NCBI RefSeq assembly: GCF_036373705.1
Contig: NC_089858.1
Span: 18,836,249-18,900,248 of the forward strand
DNA: 64,000 nucleotides
From: Amia ocellicauda
Taxonomy: Eukaryota > Chordata > Actinopteri > Amiiformes > Amiidae
Reading direction: 5' to 3'
The translations under genes were made by a program, and so were the position numbers. The notes beneath the pieces are model-generated. The model worked only from the letters and a program-made list of their open reading frames with translations, made no database searches and had not been told where the DNA came from. Shown here in pieces: positions 47,407 to 56,600 of this stretch; within the stretch, counting starts at the first letter, position 1; each line of letters opens with the position of its first letter.

Positions 47407-48986
47407 AATTACGTGATAACTATCACGTTTTTATGTGATAGTGAATTATCACGTTTTTACGTGTTAGGGAATTATCTCGTTATTACGTGATAGGGAATTG
47501 TCAAATAATAACAGACTGAACTAGGATACCGGAGACAAAACAATGATGTCAGACGTTAGGGATTTTGTACGAACTTACTTTAGGTTGGGATTTAGCCTCA
47601 GGGAAATGTTACAGTATTTGGCTCATGTACACCATGTCATAATAAACATTAGGACACTCAGGTGTATCCGAAACAACGATTCTTTTGCAACATGTTTATC
47701 TTAAATTAAGCAACACGTACATTTATTGTGCAAAGGTTGACATTTTAATTTAAGTTTTTCAACAAAGCTGTTTTATAAACTAAATCCCATAATACTGCAA
47801 TTTCACTATAGTAAAATACTGATTATACTAGACATTTCAAGGAATGGAGGTCATATATTCAAAAAATACACATATTAAATCCAGCATGTGCATAGGCATG
47901 TTTTGTGCGTGTGTCTATGTATGTTTGTTTTACTCAAGATAATAATAATGTGTGAATGTTACAAATTAGCTTGGGGAGTCATATATACTGCGTGTATGTG
48001 TGTTTCCACCCAGGCTAAAACGATAGTCTGACGATATAAATACTGTGCATTTGTTCAGGATAATTCATATCGAGTAGTTTCTATTTTTAAGTTATTAATT
48101 ACTGTTGTCTCGATAGAATGTGAGATGTCCCAGATTCAATTTGATCGACGTGCTCTGTTTGTCCATGATCACATACATATTCCTGATCTTCAAATAGTAA
48201 TGTTTGTAGGAGCCAATGTATGTATTAATAAACATTTATAATAATATGTTTTGTTTAACTTGTATTTCTGTATGTTGCATTGAGTATACATAATTCAATT
48301 ATTTTTCATTTGATAACTTGATCATTAATGTAATTGATAATTGGGTGAGAAAGGGGAAGGAGTGAAATAAGATGATGTAAATAATCATGGATTTTGATTA
48401 AGATCGGATCCCGTTAGTGCAACACTTTTCATTGTTTCTCAGGTCCGCTCGCTTACCACCATGTCCTACATCGCCTGCTGTCCAATCCGTTTCATGTCAG
48501 GTGGTGTCGGGCGGACTGTGCTAGAAAGTCCAGGACCACTTTTTAGTCCCAGTCCGACCCAGTATGGTGTATGCAAACGATTTAATGCCAACCTTTCTTA
48601 TCCGATAACATTGTATTTATTGATATAAAAGTGCCAAGCTGAATAGACGAGCTAATTCTGGTTTGTTGTTTCGATACGATTTTGATAAGATTTTGTAGGC
48701 TTTGCATACACATGTGCCCCCATCGAAAGCCTGAAACCACAGAGCCCCCCAACATAAGAAATCCCAATTTAAACCCTGCATAATAGGATAGGCTCTAAAT
48801 GCATCACTGTGTTTATTTTCCCCCACAGGATTTTTTATTTTCCTCTGGATCTGCGCTTCATCATCAAAGGGGGCAAAAGAAAGGAGACGTAGTTCAAGGA
48901 ACACCTATGCAGGCTTTGAACACAGCTCCATGAGTAAAGCCAGAGAGGACATGTTCCCTGGGCTGAATGTCAACCCTTACAAATAG
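32518..48986 (+). CDS. gene B: adhesion GPCR, ADGRG1/3/5 type (642 aa)
   Basis: Tandem paralogue of gene A and the longest of the three. Exons: 32518-32581, 33456-33695, 36680-36851, 36964-37102, 38604-38714, 39440-39553, 39670-39706, 40216-40313, 40833-40948, 41544-41812, 42158-42287, 42619-42899 and 48829-48986 (TAG). All junctions are GT/AG and in frame. Residues 1-20 form a signal peptide ([14 protein letters not shown]). Exon 2 is a Cys-rich N-terminal region (six Cys; SFSFVFPN end) placed like the PLL domain of GPR56. Exons 3-6 give a helical and strand GAIN region rich in N-glycosylation sites. GPS: C287, then C313/C315 and H317-M318/T319. TM1 is in exon 9; TM2-4 in exon 10, with ALC in TM3 and [19 protein letters not shown]2 has VCWITNE; TM5-7 in exons 12-13. 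The tail is basic then Ser-rich (KERRRSSR), ending NVNPYK. Introns 2, 4, 9 and 12 carry transposons. Confidence 0.9.
33300..33365 (+). repeat. SINE/LINE-derived fragment
   Basis: The phrase AAAGTTTACAAACAACAGG followed by AGGCCATTCGACCCATCATG belongs to a repeat I recognise from non-teleost and early-branching ray-finned fishes. Only about 65 bp is present, just before exon 2 of gene B. Confidence 0.45.
34081..34160. mobile_element. 80-bp Tc1/mariner-type MITE
   Basis: Starts CAGCTCTG and ends with the near inverse CAGAGTTG between TA dinucleotides; the body is almost entirely a hairpin around GAGACCACTCCAAGTTCAG. A related copy lies at 55560-55631 in the opposite orientation. Confidence 0.7.
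34197..34326 (-). mobile_element. solo terminal fragment of the 28-kb Tc1 family
   Basis: About 130 bp nearly identical to 28877-29010 (TTGTTGTTATTCTGTCTCTC through ATCAAATACTTTTTTCCCTC and CACTG, then TA). The rest of the element is absent. Confidence 0.8.
34427..35510. mobile_element. possible non-autonomous DNA element with GGGTAAGTTGAGC ends
   Basis: The left part has GGGTAAGTTGAGC at 34441-34453 and again GGTAAGTTGATCC; the right part has the inverse (GGCTCATCTTACCC at about 35472-35485), and internal copies lie near 35085-35150. No protein frame. It sits inside the split left arm of the foldback element. Confidence 0.4.
35985..36027. repeat. (TTTA)n microsatellite
   Basis: About eleven perfect TTTA units in the loop region of the foldback element. 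Confidence 0.85.
37351..38236 (+). mobile_element. deleted Tc1/mariner element (CACCGATCAGCC ends)
   Basis: 886 bp flanked by TA, with ends CACCGATCAGCCATAACATT and a close inverse. The + strand carries a broken transposase: a helix-turn-helix part ([20 protein letters not shown], 37536 on), a frame change, [15 protein letters not shown] and VAWSDESR, then a deletion to FKVLTWPP and [12 protein letters not shown]. The segment with the second catalytic Asp is gone. It lies in intron 4 of gene B next to TA and ATG repeats. Confidence 0.85.
39670..40313 (+). other. gene B GPS autoproteolysis motif (exons 7-8)
   Basis: Exon 7 gives CQFFDS, so Phe replaces the first conserved Trp; exon 8 gives W296 and then [15 protein letters not shown]. 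Cleavage would be between M318 and T319, a His-Met-Thr variant of the usual His-Leu-Thr. The predicted tethered agonist is TPFAILMHPTH, with Pro at position 2. Both GPS disulphide pairs are kept (C287, C301, C313, C315). Confidence 0.8.
40555..40735. repeat. GT-rich tandem repeat
   Basis: Degenerate GGGTGGGTGTGTCTGTG-type units, about 180 bp, in intron 8 of gene B. Confidence 0.6.
40960..41490 (-). mobile_element. 3' fragment of an RTE-like LINE
   Basis: Pieces on the - strand spell the end of a reverse transcriptase: [20 protein letters not shown] (about 41432-41372), then, after a frame shift, [19 protein letters not shown] and [12 protein letters not shown] (41227-41090). The WAGH.AR and RW motifs are typical of RTE-like and related non-LTR elements. 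Only the C-terminal end remains. It occupies most of intron 9 of gene B. Confidence 0.7.
43345..43480. repeat. degenerate dispersed repeat
   Basis: The phrase GGGGTGTCAGAGTCCAGTCC followed by TGGGGGACCGC is the edge of a common fish non-autonomous DNA repeat (a hAT-type family by pattern). Boundaries unclear. Confidence 0.3.
44415..45746. mobile_element. foldback DNA element, full copy
   Basis: Begins ATGGAGCGCCGTTTGTGCC (44416) and ends with the inverse (45727-45745). The inverted arms are about 240-290 bp (44416-44700 and 45500-45745) and almost identical; the centre is about 0.8 kb and non-coding. A GCGTTG hexamer lies just outside each end (44409-44414 and 45747-45752) and may be part of a target duplication. 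The open frames in the arms are mirror images and look non-genic. It is in intron 12 of gene B. Confidence 0.65.
46110..47330 (+). mobile_element. Incomer-like DD36E Tc1/mariner element, copy 2, apparently intact
   Basis: 1221 bp between TA dinucleotides (46108-46109, 47331-47332) with 29-bp terminal inverted repeats differing at one base. It contains one uninterrupted transposase frame and lies in intron 12 of gene B, in the same orientation as the gene. Confidence 0.93.
46258..47298 (+). CDS. Tc1/mariner transposase, DD36E, intact (346 aa)
   Basis: Cut-and-paste transposase: binds the element ends and catalyses excision and insertion at TA. It starts [10 protein letters not shown]; residues about 5-125 form the paired-like helix-turn-helix DNA-binding region ([18 protein letters not shown], then SRRPHRVP). 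The catalytic triad is D155 (WSDES), D246 (QQDNAPCH) and E283 (PIEHLWD), with 36 residues between the second Asp and the Glu, which fits the DD36E (Incomer) group rather than classic DD34E. The length matches an intact family member and no stop or frameshift is seen. The other copy (18076-19115) differs by few residues, for example Ser12 here against Arg there, and His78 against Gln. Confidence 0.93.
   Translation: MGKKGDLSNFESGMVVGARRAGLSISQSAQLLGFSRTTISRVYKEWCEKGKTSSMRQSCGRKCLVDARGQRRMGRLIHADRRATLTEITTRYNRGMQQSICEATTRTTLRRMGYNSRRPHRVPLISTTNRKKRLQFAQAHQNWTVEDWKNVAWSDESRFLLRHSDGRVRIWRKQNENMDPSCLVTTVQAGGGGVMVWGMFSWHTLGPLVPIGHRLNATAYLSIVSDHVHPFMTTMYPSSDGYFQQDNAPCHKGRIISNWFLEHDNEFTVLNWPPQSPDLNPIEHLWDVVERELRALDVHPTNLHQLQDAILSIWANISKECFQHLVESMPRRIKAVLKAKGGQTQY
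47401..47505. repeat. tandem array of short palindromes
   Basis: Four units of about 26 bp, each essentially ATCACGT, four to six A/T bases, ACGTGAT, followed by a spacer like AGGGAATT. Each unit is itself a palindrome, so the array could form several hairpins. No gene association beyond lying in intron 12 of gene B. Confidence 0.7.
47506..48828. other. end of intron 12 of gene B, repeat-derived
   Basis: No exon before 48829. Around 48405-48425 the phrase GGATCCCGTTAGTGCAAC resembles the inverse of 44145-44160 (GTTTGTACTAACAGGATC), so 44145-48424 may be bounded by short inverted ends. Confidence 0.3.
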
Positions 48987-49790
48987 CCCATGACTCATGC
49001 GGGGTTTTCTGTAGATGAGACATGTTGGAATCCGAGCAATTGATGTGTCATGATAATTGATGTATCTTAGTTCCTTTAATTATTTATAAACTGTTGTTTT
49101 TTCTCTTAAATATTAAGGTATGTGTTTACTGTATATACAATACCTAATGGGAGTTGAAAATATTCATACCTACCATGTGACAACTATCACAAACATGTTT
49201 AATCTGTGATAGTATGTCAGCTAAATATTTCAAGCTAAAAAAAAACATTAATGCCTCTTACATTGAATATGTAATCTTTTTCTGTACATAATTGCTATTA
49301 TTATGTGGTCAAATGTTCAAATGTGTTTAAAGATAAGTAGATAGATAGATACATATATTATTGTCTGGAACCTCTTGTTTTGGCAGCAATCAACAAAATA
49401 GAAGCAAAAACATGTTAAAAACAATTCTGTGATTGATTAACCACCACAATATTGTTTTTTGATCATTATTTTTGGGGTGCAATATTTCTGTTTATATAAA
49501 CAATATATTATACGCCTAGTCCTGCCTTCCCTTGTGAAAAGGTACTGTTAGAGTGGTAAAAACACAGGGACACAAGATTGTCCTGTAGAAACATGACTGA
49601 GAAAATTCAATGCAACGTTAAAGCAGCTTAAAACCATGAGATAAATAAAAAAGTCACTATGCACAATAACTGGGGATACTTTTCATTAGTGTTAGGCTTG
49701 TTATCAGATAATAGTTTTTAATGTTTTAATAGATGATGATTAAAAAATGTGTATTGTATTTTCATAATTTATGTTATAGCTTCATTTTAA

Positions 49791-49796
49791 AATAAA
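49791..49796 (+). terminator. polyadenylation signal, gene B
   Basis: AATAAA about 805 bp after the gene B stop codon, at the end of an AT-rich presumed 3' UTR that contains no other gene; about 840 bp before the gene C start codon. Confidence 0.5.
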
Positions 49797-50446
49797 GCTT
49801 TTATGTTACTACAAGTGTAGACTTTTAAAATGAAACATTAAAAAAGCCAAAGCCCATCGCCACGCACATTATTACTGAACGGGAAAAAGCTGAAAAAAGT
49901 TTAGTGGTAAATGCTTAAGAATGTATCAACGTCAGGTGAACAAGTTCGCCAATACTAAAATTGCCTGCAAGTGTCTTGCATGAAACCGCACCAGAATAGG
50001 TAACTATTCTGCTAAACCACAACCACCCCCACAAACAGAGATGTCTCGGTGCTCTGATATACAATCTGATAACATAACCCCCCAACTGGAAAAATGCTTC
50101 CCCCCATACAACCCCCCATGAAACCTTTCCCCATGGCTTTCATTTTCCTCCCAGTCTGGCGACCCTGGTTGTGGTGCATGTTTGTTGGGACAGATGGATG
50201 ACAATGCAGCCTCAAAAACACAGCGTCAGACTAAATGTTAAACACGGATACAATAGCATCAATGCGGTTAAATGTAAATTAGTGAGAACTCCTGTCGGAG
50301 ATTTGAACTCAGCCCAGTTCGTTTGAAATGGTTGTCTGTGGCGTGTCCAGTATGAGTTTTAAGAACAGAAAAATACGCGTTTACACATCTATTTTAAACT
50401 GTCAAATCACCCCCACACTGGATGAAGCAATATCCTGCTACACCAG

Positions 50447-50457
50447 TATATAAAAAG
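50447..50457 (+). promoter_or_regulatory. TATA box candidate, gene C
   Basis: TATATAAAAAG, 178 bp upstream of the gene C ATG, in a suitable place for a TATA promoter with transcription starting near 50480 and no need for an upstream UTR intron. It lies in the short spacer after the gene B 3' end. Confidence 0.45.
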
Positions 50458-50634
50458 GGGAACTTTTTTATTATGCTATCTCAATCTCCGGTTGTCTGTC
50501 TTCCTAGCATGCACACATTTTTCTTTTAAAATTGGACGTGTTTCTGTAGGTTGTCTACAAATAGCATTGTGGACTAGCCTGTAATAAGACTTGGACATAC
50601 ACACACAGATGCACATACAACTTTGGAGGCAGAC

Positions 50635-53600
50635 ATGCAGAACTTTAAAACCATTATTTGTATGATTACACTGGCTTCTGTCATTCCGACAAACAATTCT
50701 GAAGGTAAGAGTATTTTTATTTGACAAAGGGCATTTCCTGGCCATATAGGCCGAGATAGATTAATTTAAAACGGTTGTACGAGAAAGTCTTGAGTATTCA
50801 TGGGAAATGAACAACTGATGAAATTGTGTATTGTTTTTCTTGTTCAGGGAATTGCTTTTCCTAGACAGAATACCATTTTGTAGACCAAATCAAAACTTGG
50901 ACCCACGAATTACAAAAGTGTGCCTATTTCGCCTTGTTTTATCAATAATATAGTGATAGAAGGGTCTCAAGGGTCTCATCACTACAGTATAAACCGATAG
51001 AGTTTACATGTGTCCTGTGTGTCCTAGAATGTATTAATTTATTTGTTTGTTTGTTTGTTTATCTAAATTTAATGTATTTTAGATCAGTTGCACGGGGATA
51101 CTCCGGATAAGGAAAAAATGTATTTATAATTATTGATGGTTTAAATTCCTGATCTATAGGCTAATTAAACAATACACATTTTTTATGTCTAGATTTGCTT
51201 TTTCAGCATCTAATTACTGAATAGATTTCGAAACGAGACAGTATTCAGTTATTTCAATTACTTAGGGTAGCTAGCCTAATGCTTTTTCTACAACTGAAAT
51301 AGTACGGAAGATGAGCGCCGACACAAATCTCGTTGATATGAACTAAAATGCAATTAATATGCTTTTTATTAAATGGCTATCATTATTTCAGTTTAATAAA
51401 CTATAATATGTTTGAACATATAGTCTCTAAAGGACAGCGATTGATTCAAGGTCAGATTTATGTGCATTATCTGGCAGATCATATTGCACATAAGTGTCTA
51501 TAGGCATGTGTAACAAACCAAACTGTTTAGATTAGTTAATTGGAAAAGGGTAATTAAGTCTGGTCATCTATTGACACAACCCTAATGCATGGGGCGCCAA
51601 ATGTAAAACAGCACAGTGTTTTTTTTTACATATTTAACTTAAACCTTGTGTTTTTTTCCACATTTATAAAGATTTCGTTTTTATTTTTCAATACATAAAT
51701 CCGTAATCTCCGTTTTTGAATAATAAATAATTATCGTTTGATTAAATATTTAAATCCTAAATCTCTGAGTCACAAAATAAATATATAGTTTTATAATAAT
51801 TATTTAGTGTAAACTTAAATGTTAAATATTGTAGCGATCTGGGACTGGGGGGTCATGTGCGCTATGTGTATGTGTTTATGTAACTGTGTTTAGTTACTTC
51901 CGGGATCAGGGGTTGGCCCCGGGCGGGAACACGGGGCGCGCCGTGATTGGTGGAGCCAGTCACGGGGTCCGAACTAATAAATAGGGGTGCCCGGTGCCTG
52001 CGTGGCAGTTGAGAGAGTAGTTGTTTTCCGAGGATTTTACTTGCTGTTCAGAGAAGAGTTGTTAGAGCTGTAGTCAGCAGCGAAGTCGCTTCAGCATGAA
52101 AAGCCAGTTCAAATGAAGCTCTTGAAATAACCTCCGTTATTTCTGCACCGCGTGGTGGAACCGCAACGAGAGCCGTGAACAGCGGTGCTCGTTGCCATAT
52201 AAATGTAAAAGTTAAATCTAAATGTTAAATGTGGAGTTTGCATAATGGTCAGTTGGCCTCTCACAGCAGTGGGACGGGTCTTCAGTAACCCGCGTAATGA
52301 GAGCTGTGTTTCGGGGCATCAAATTTTATGGAGCGCCGTTTGTGCCAAAAGTGTTCGTCCGTCAATTTGGTAGTTCATTGGGAAATTCATTCGGAAATTC
52401 ATCAATTTTGCCATTCAGTAGTACATTCATCCACTTGATCAACTTTGTAATTAAATGTGGCGTTTCATTAATATAAATAGACAAACTTCCAGACCAACAG
52501 ACTAACTGTCAATCATGCTCTGTGCCAAACGCACTTCAGTCCATTTAGCCAATCGGAGCAGACGCGCCTATTTTAACCAATAAAACTGCAGGCTCAGATA
52601 AAACAGCTTAAGCCAATAATATTGCAGTTTATTAGAAAGGGCGTTACTATACCATCGTTTTTTGTTTTTTATACTTGATTATAAAATCTGCGCTATGAAT
52701 CCAAATCGTCCATCACAAACCCGGCTGTAAAATCGCACTTAGTCTTTACTCCGTGACGAGCATCAATGGATTATATTTATTTCAAAATAGAGGATCCTTG
52801 ATCGCAGGGCTGTGCAGCCTCTTCTCCGTGGGGGCTGAGGTGGGCTTGACATTATATTGGGGGGCTTCTCTTTACACCTTTTTGGCACACATATGTATTT
52901 ATTTATTTAACTACGCACTACATGTTAATCACTAAGATTTTAAAAAATTTAGGTGATTTTAAGAATTGATTAAAAAAAATTTAACACAAGTATTAAAATT
53001 TGTTAGAATGTTTTTATTATTGACATGTAAAATATATATACATATATATGTATATATATATGAGTGGACACTGGCTCCCAGTAAAAACTGATCCACTGAG
53101 TGGACACTGGCTCCCAGTAAAAACTGAATTCAAAAAAATCACCGAACTGCAGATGTGGCGGGAGGGTCAGGGCAGGACTTTACATCGAGTGAGCGGCCAG
53201 CGGAGCAGCAGCCCAGGGTTTGAGTATAAACTCGCAGGGAATCGTTTCCCCCTTTGAGACACTGGCCCACAATCACACCAGCATATTGGATTCATAACTT
53301 ACACACAGTCCTGGTCATCAGTGGTCACTGATATTGGTTTTATAATGAATAGTACACAGTCCGGGTCATCAGTGGTCACTCATATTGGATTGATAATAAA
53401 TAACACACAGTCCTGCTCATCAGTGGTCACTCATATTGGATTTATAATGAATAACCCACAGTCCTGCTCATCAGTAGTCCAGTAACTGAACCAGTGCACT
53501 GTGAGAGAGGCCGGTCAGGCCTGTAACCAGAAGCATTGTGGGATACTCATGTATAAAACACTCAATATAGGAGAGATCGTGAGATTTAGAATGGCTAGTA

Positions 53601-56600
53601 AGATATGCATTTATGAAGTTTCAACATGTTTTTAATTTCCCCAAAGTTAATTTCATAACAGAAACACTGAGCTTTGTGAGCTGCGCTTTCTAAGCACTGA
53701 TGAAGCTGAAACGTTTGCTGTATATAATAAAATTACAATACTAATAATACTACTACTACTACTAATAATAATAATAATAATTATTATTATTATTATTATT
53801 ATTGTTTTCTCTTTTTTTTTTTGTTAGACGAAGTACTGGAAGGGAATAAGAAAAAATCCATTAACCAGCATGAACAATGTAAAATTGGAACTTCAGGAAC
53901 TTCTACAGTCAAGGAGCCGGACTGTGTGTATGCTGTGTTTAATGTGACAAGAGAGAAAGAAATGTCCTTCTCATATAGCTCATCTCAGCGTAATGTAAGA
54001 AACTACACCTGACCTCTAAAATGCAACAGAGAAAACTAATGTAGGATCTAAAATCACCTTAGTGTTTATGACAGCATACCATACACAATACATATGTAAT
54101 ATCTGACTGGAGCATTTAGTAAATAAGAGTCTCTTCTTCACCCTTTCAGTGACTTACTTTTCTTTACTTTTTTGATTTCTACATTTGTTTTGCAGTTCAA
54201 AAATATTTCACAACATGAGCTTGATATTCATATACCAAAGGAAGTTTTCCAAAAAGCCAAGCCTACGGAGCCGATTGTGACTCGAGTAATCCTCACTGCT
54301 TTCAGAAATACAACGTTGTTCACGGTATGTTTTCAGAGCTGCGTCTCCACACACTGTGAGGGAAGCTTCGTGCTTTGGGGACACGCACTGAAAGTCAGGG
54401 GAAAGTATGCAGTGAAGGGAGGAGAGACAGATGTATGATATGCACAACCAGACGATGTACAGTTACAATACATAGGGTTTGGGATTTAAGTTATTTTGTA
54501 TTGACGCGTAAATATCACACAAGTTTCTTGAATCTGAGGAAATGAGGAACGGACCTTATTAAAGGTCACAGGCTTCTTAGTGCAGTGTTTCACCAGTGAC
54601 TATCAGAGAACTGGACTAGACAAGACCAAATTAAAACATTTTGTGTAGAAATATTTAGTCCTGAAACAGTTATACTTTCCAATCCAAACTGCAAATAACA
54701 TTAGATTTACACATCATGGAAAAACAAGAAAATGCATTTCTTAACTGTATGGAACTTTACCAATTCTTATAGAATAACTTATGTGTGATATTAAAAATAG
54801 ATTGATTATTTTCTGCATGGGTTTCCTTTAATTAACAATGTACATGGTTAATAGCAATGTGGTGGCTGACAGACTTGAAGCAGTCTTGAATTTTTCTTGA
54901 CTTTTGGTTTAGACGAGTATGAAATACCACTTGCTCAACAACATGGTGATAGGAGTGAATGTCGGGAATGGGAACATCTTAAACCTCACAGACCCAGTGA
55001 AGATAATATTCAAGCACAACAATGAGGTGACTATCTGCTGTGGTTCAATCTTGGCAGTCAGTGTCTTTAGAGAGTGAGAGTATTAATTCTGTGTCTGTGT
55101 CCTTAAGCTAATACTGAAATTTGTAAGACTTGTACTATTTAACTTAAAATATATATTTTAAATACACATTATATGTACTTTTGTATTTCAGAGCAATAAT
55201 GGAAACTGTTCATACTGGAGTAGTTCAAAGATTGTTACAAAGAATGGTATATTTATTTCTCTCTTCTTTTTGAATGGGATTTTTTTTTGCACAATTGTAT
55301 GCACTATTGAACAGGATAATCAAAATTAAATTGATTCTGTTACAGGGTCCTGGCTGCAAAATGGATGTAATACCAACAAAACAAGAGAATATTTTATCTG
55401 CAGCTGCAATCATTTAAGTTTCTTTGCCATATTAATGGTTTGTACATACACGTGTAAGATTGGAATAGTACCCACACAATATTTGCAATTCAACTCAGTT
55501 TGCTTTATTAGCATGACAACAGTGTATTGGTATTTCCAAAATTTATATTCACATACATACAGCTCTGTTTTTAAGAGACCGTTTAACATTGATTTCTGAA
55601 CTTGGAGTGGTCTCAATTGTTTCCAGAGCTGTATATGCTCCCTGCAAGTTGTATTTAATTCAGACAGATCAATGTTTCAGTCTATTAAAGATCTTCATCA
55701 GAATCCTGATAAAAGATTGAAATTAAATAAATAAAACTTGTTTGGTGCATATATGTGTTGTGTTATGGTACTGCTCTACCTTGATATTTTAAAGATTCTG
55801 GATGTTTTTATGTAATATAGACATGCACACAAACAGACAGGATTTCATAAATATGTGCAACATAATCTTTCCTATTTTTAATCAAAAATAAATAAAGGAG
55901 TTGAGCAGATGAGTATATAAGCATTACCCTTCATACAATAACAAAACAATGCAACTACAAAAAACTAAAAACTTTGCAATAAACTAAATTTGACTCCCTA
56001 ATAATTTACAAACCTAGTGCTATGTGGTGGGTTTAAACTCTGTAAAATGAAACCCTATCCAGTAGTTGATCAAAGAGTACTTACTGGAAAAGCTAAAAAA
56101 GATCTCCTTTTCTTCCCTACATGAACAAGTGTGTAACTGATCTTCTGTTCTCATAAAACACAAAGGTTGATGTTGTTGGTACACCCCCCAAGTCTCTTGT
56201 TTACATCACCTACGCTGGCAGTGGGATATCTGTACTGTTCACAGCTGTCACCATGATCTTGTTTTTATGTTTTCGGTAAGTGGAAAAATACATGAACATA
56301 AACCTTTTCTTTCTCTTTTCATAACACAATAATACTGTACCAACATGTCACTCTACTGTGTGAACTAAAATTGGATTCTGTTTACAATATGTGATAATTT
56401 ATTGTAACTGACTTTGTTTGGCTAAACTCCAAGATGCAATTTTAGCAGGAACTATTTACGTTGAAACCTCAACAAATGAAGAAGCTATTTAAGCTTAATT
56501 AGTGATTGGTCACAACTCATGAGCAAAAATCACACAAAGTCACAATCAACTTGAATTATAATATAATCATATATTGAATGCATCCAGTACTACATGTACC

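Noticed and set aside
53048-53257. Frame containing GHWLPVKTEFKK, reminiscent of LINE reverse transcriptase ends (LHWLPV)
   Set aside because: The phrase is short, sits in a 36-bp tandem duplication, and no other reverse-transcriptase motif follows; too weak to call a LINE.
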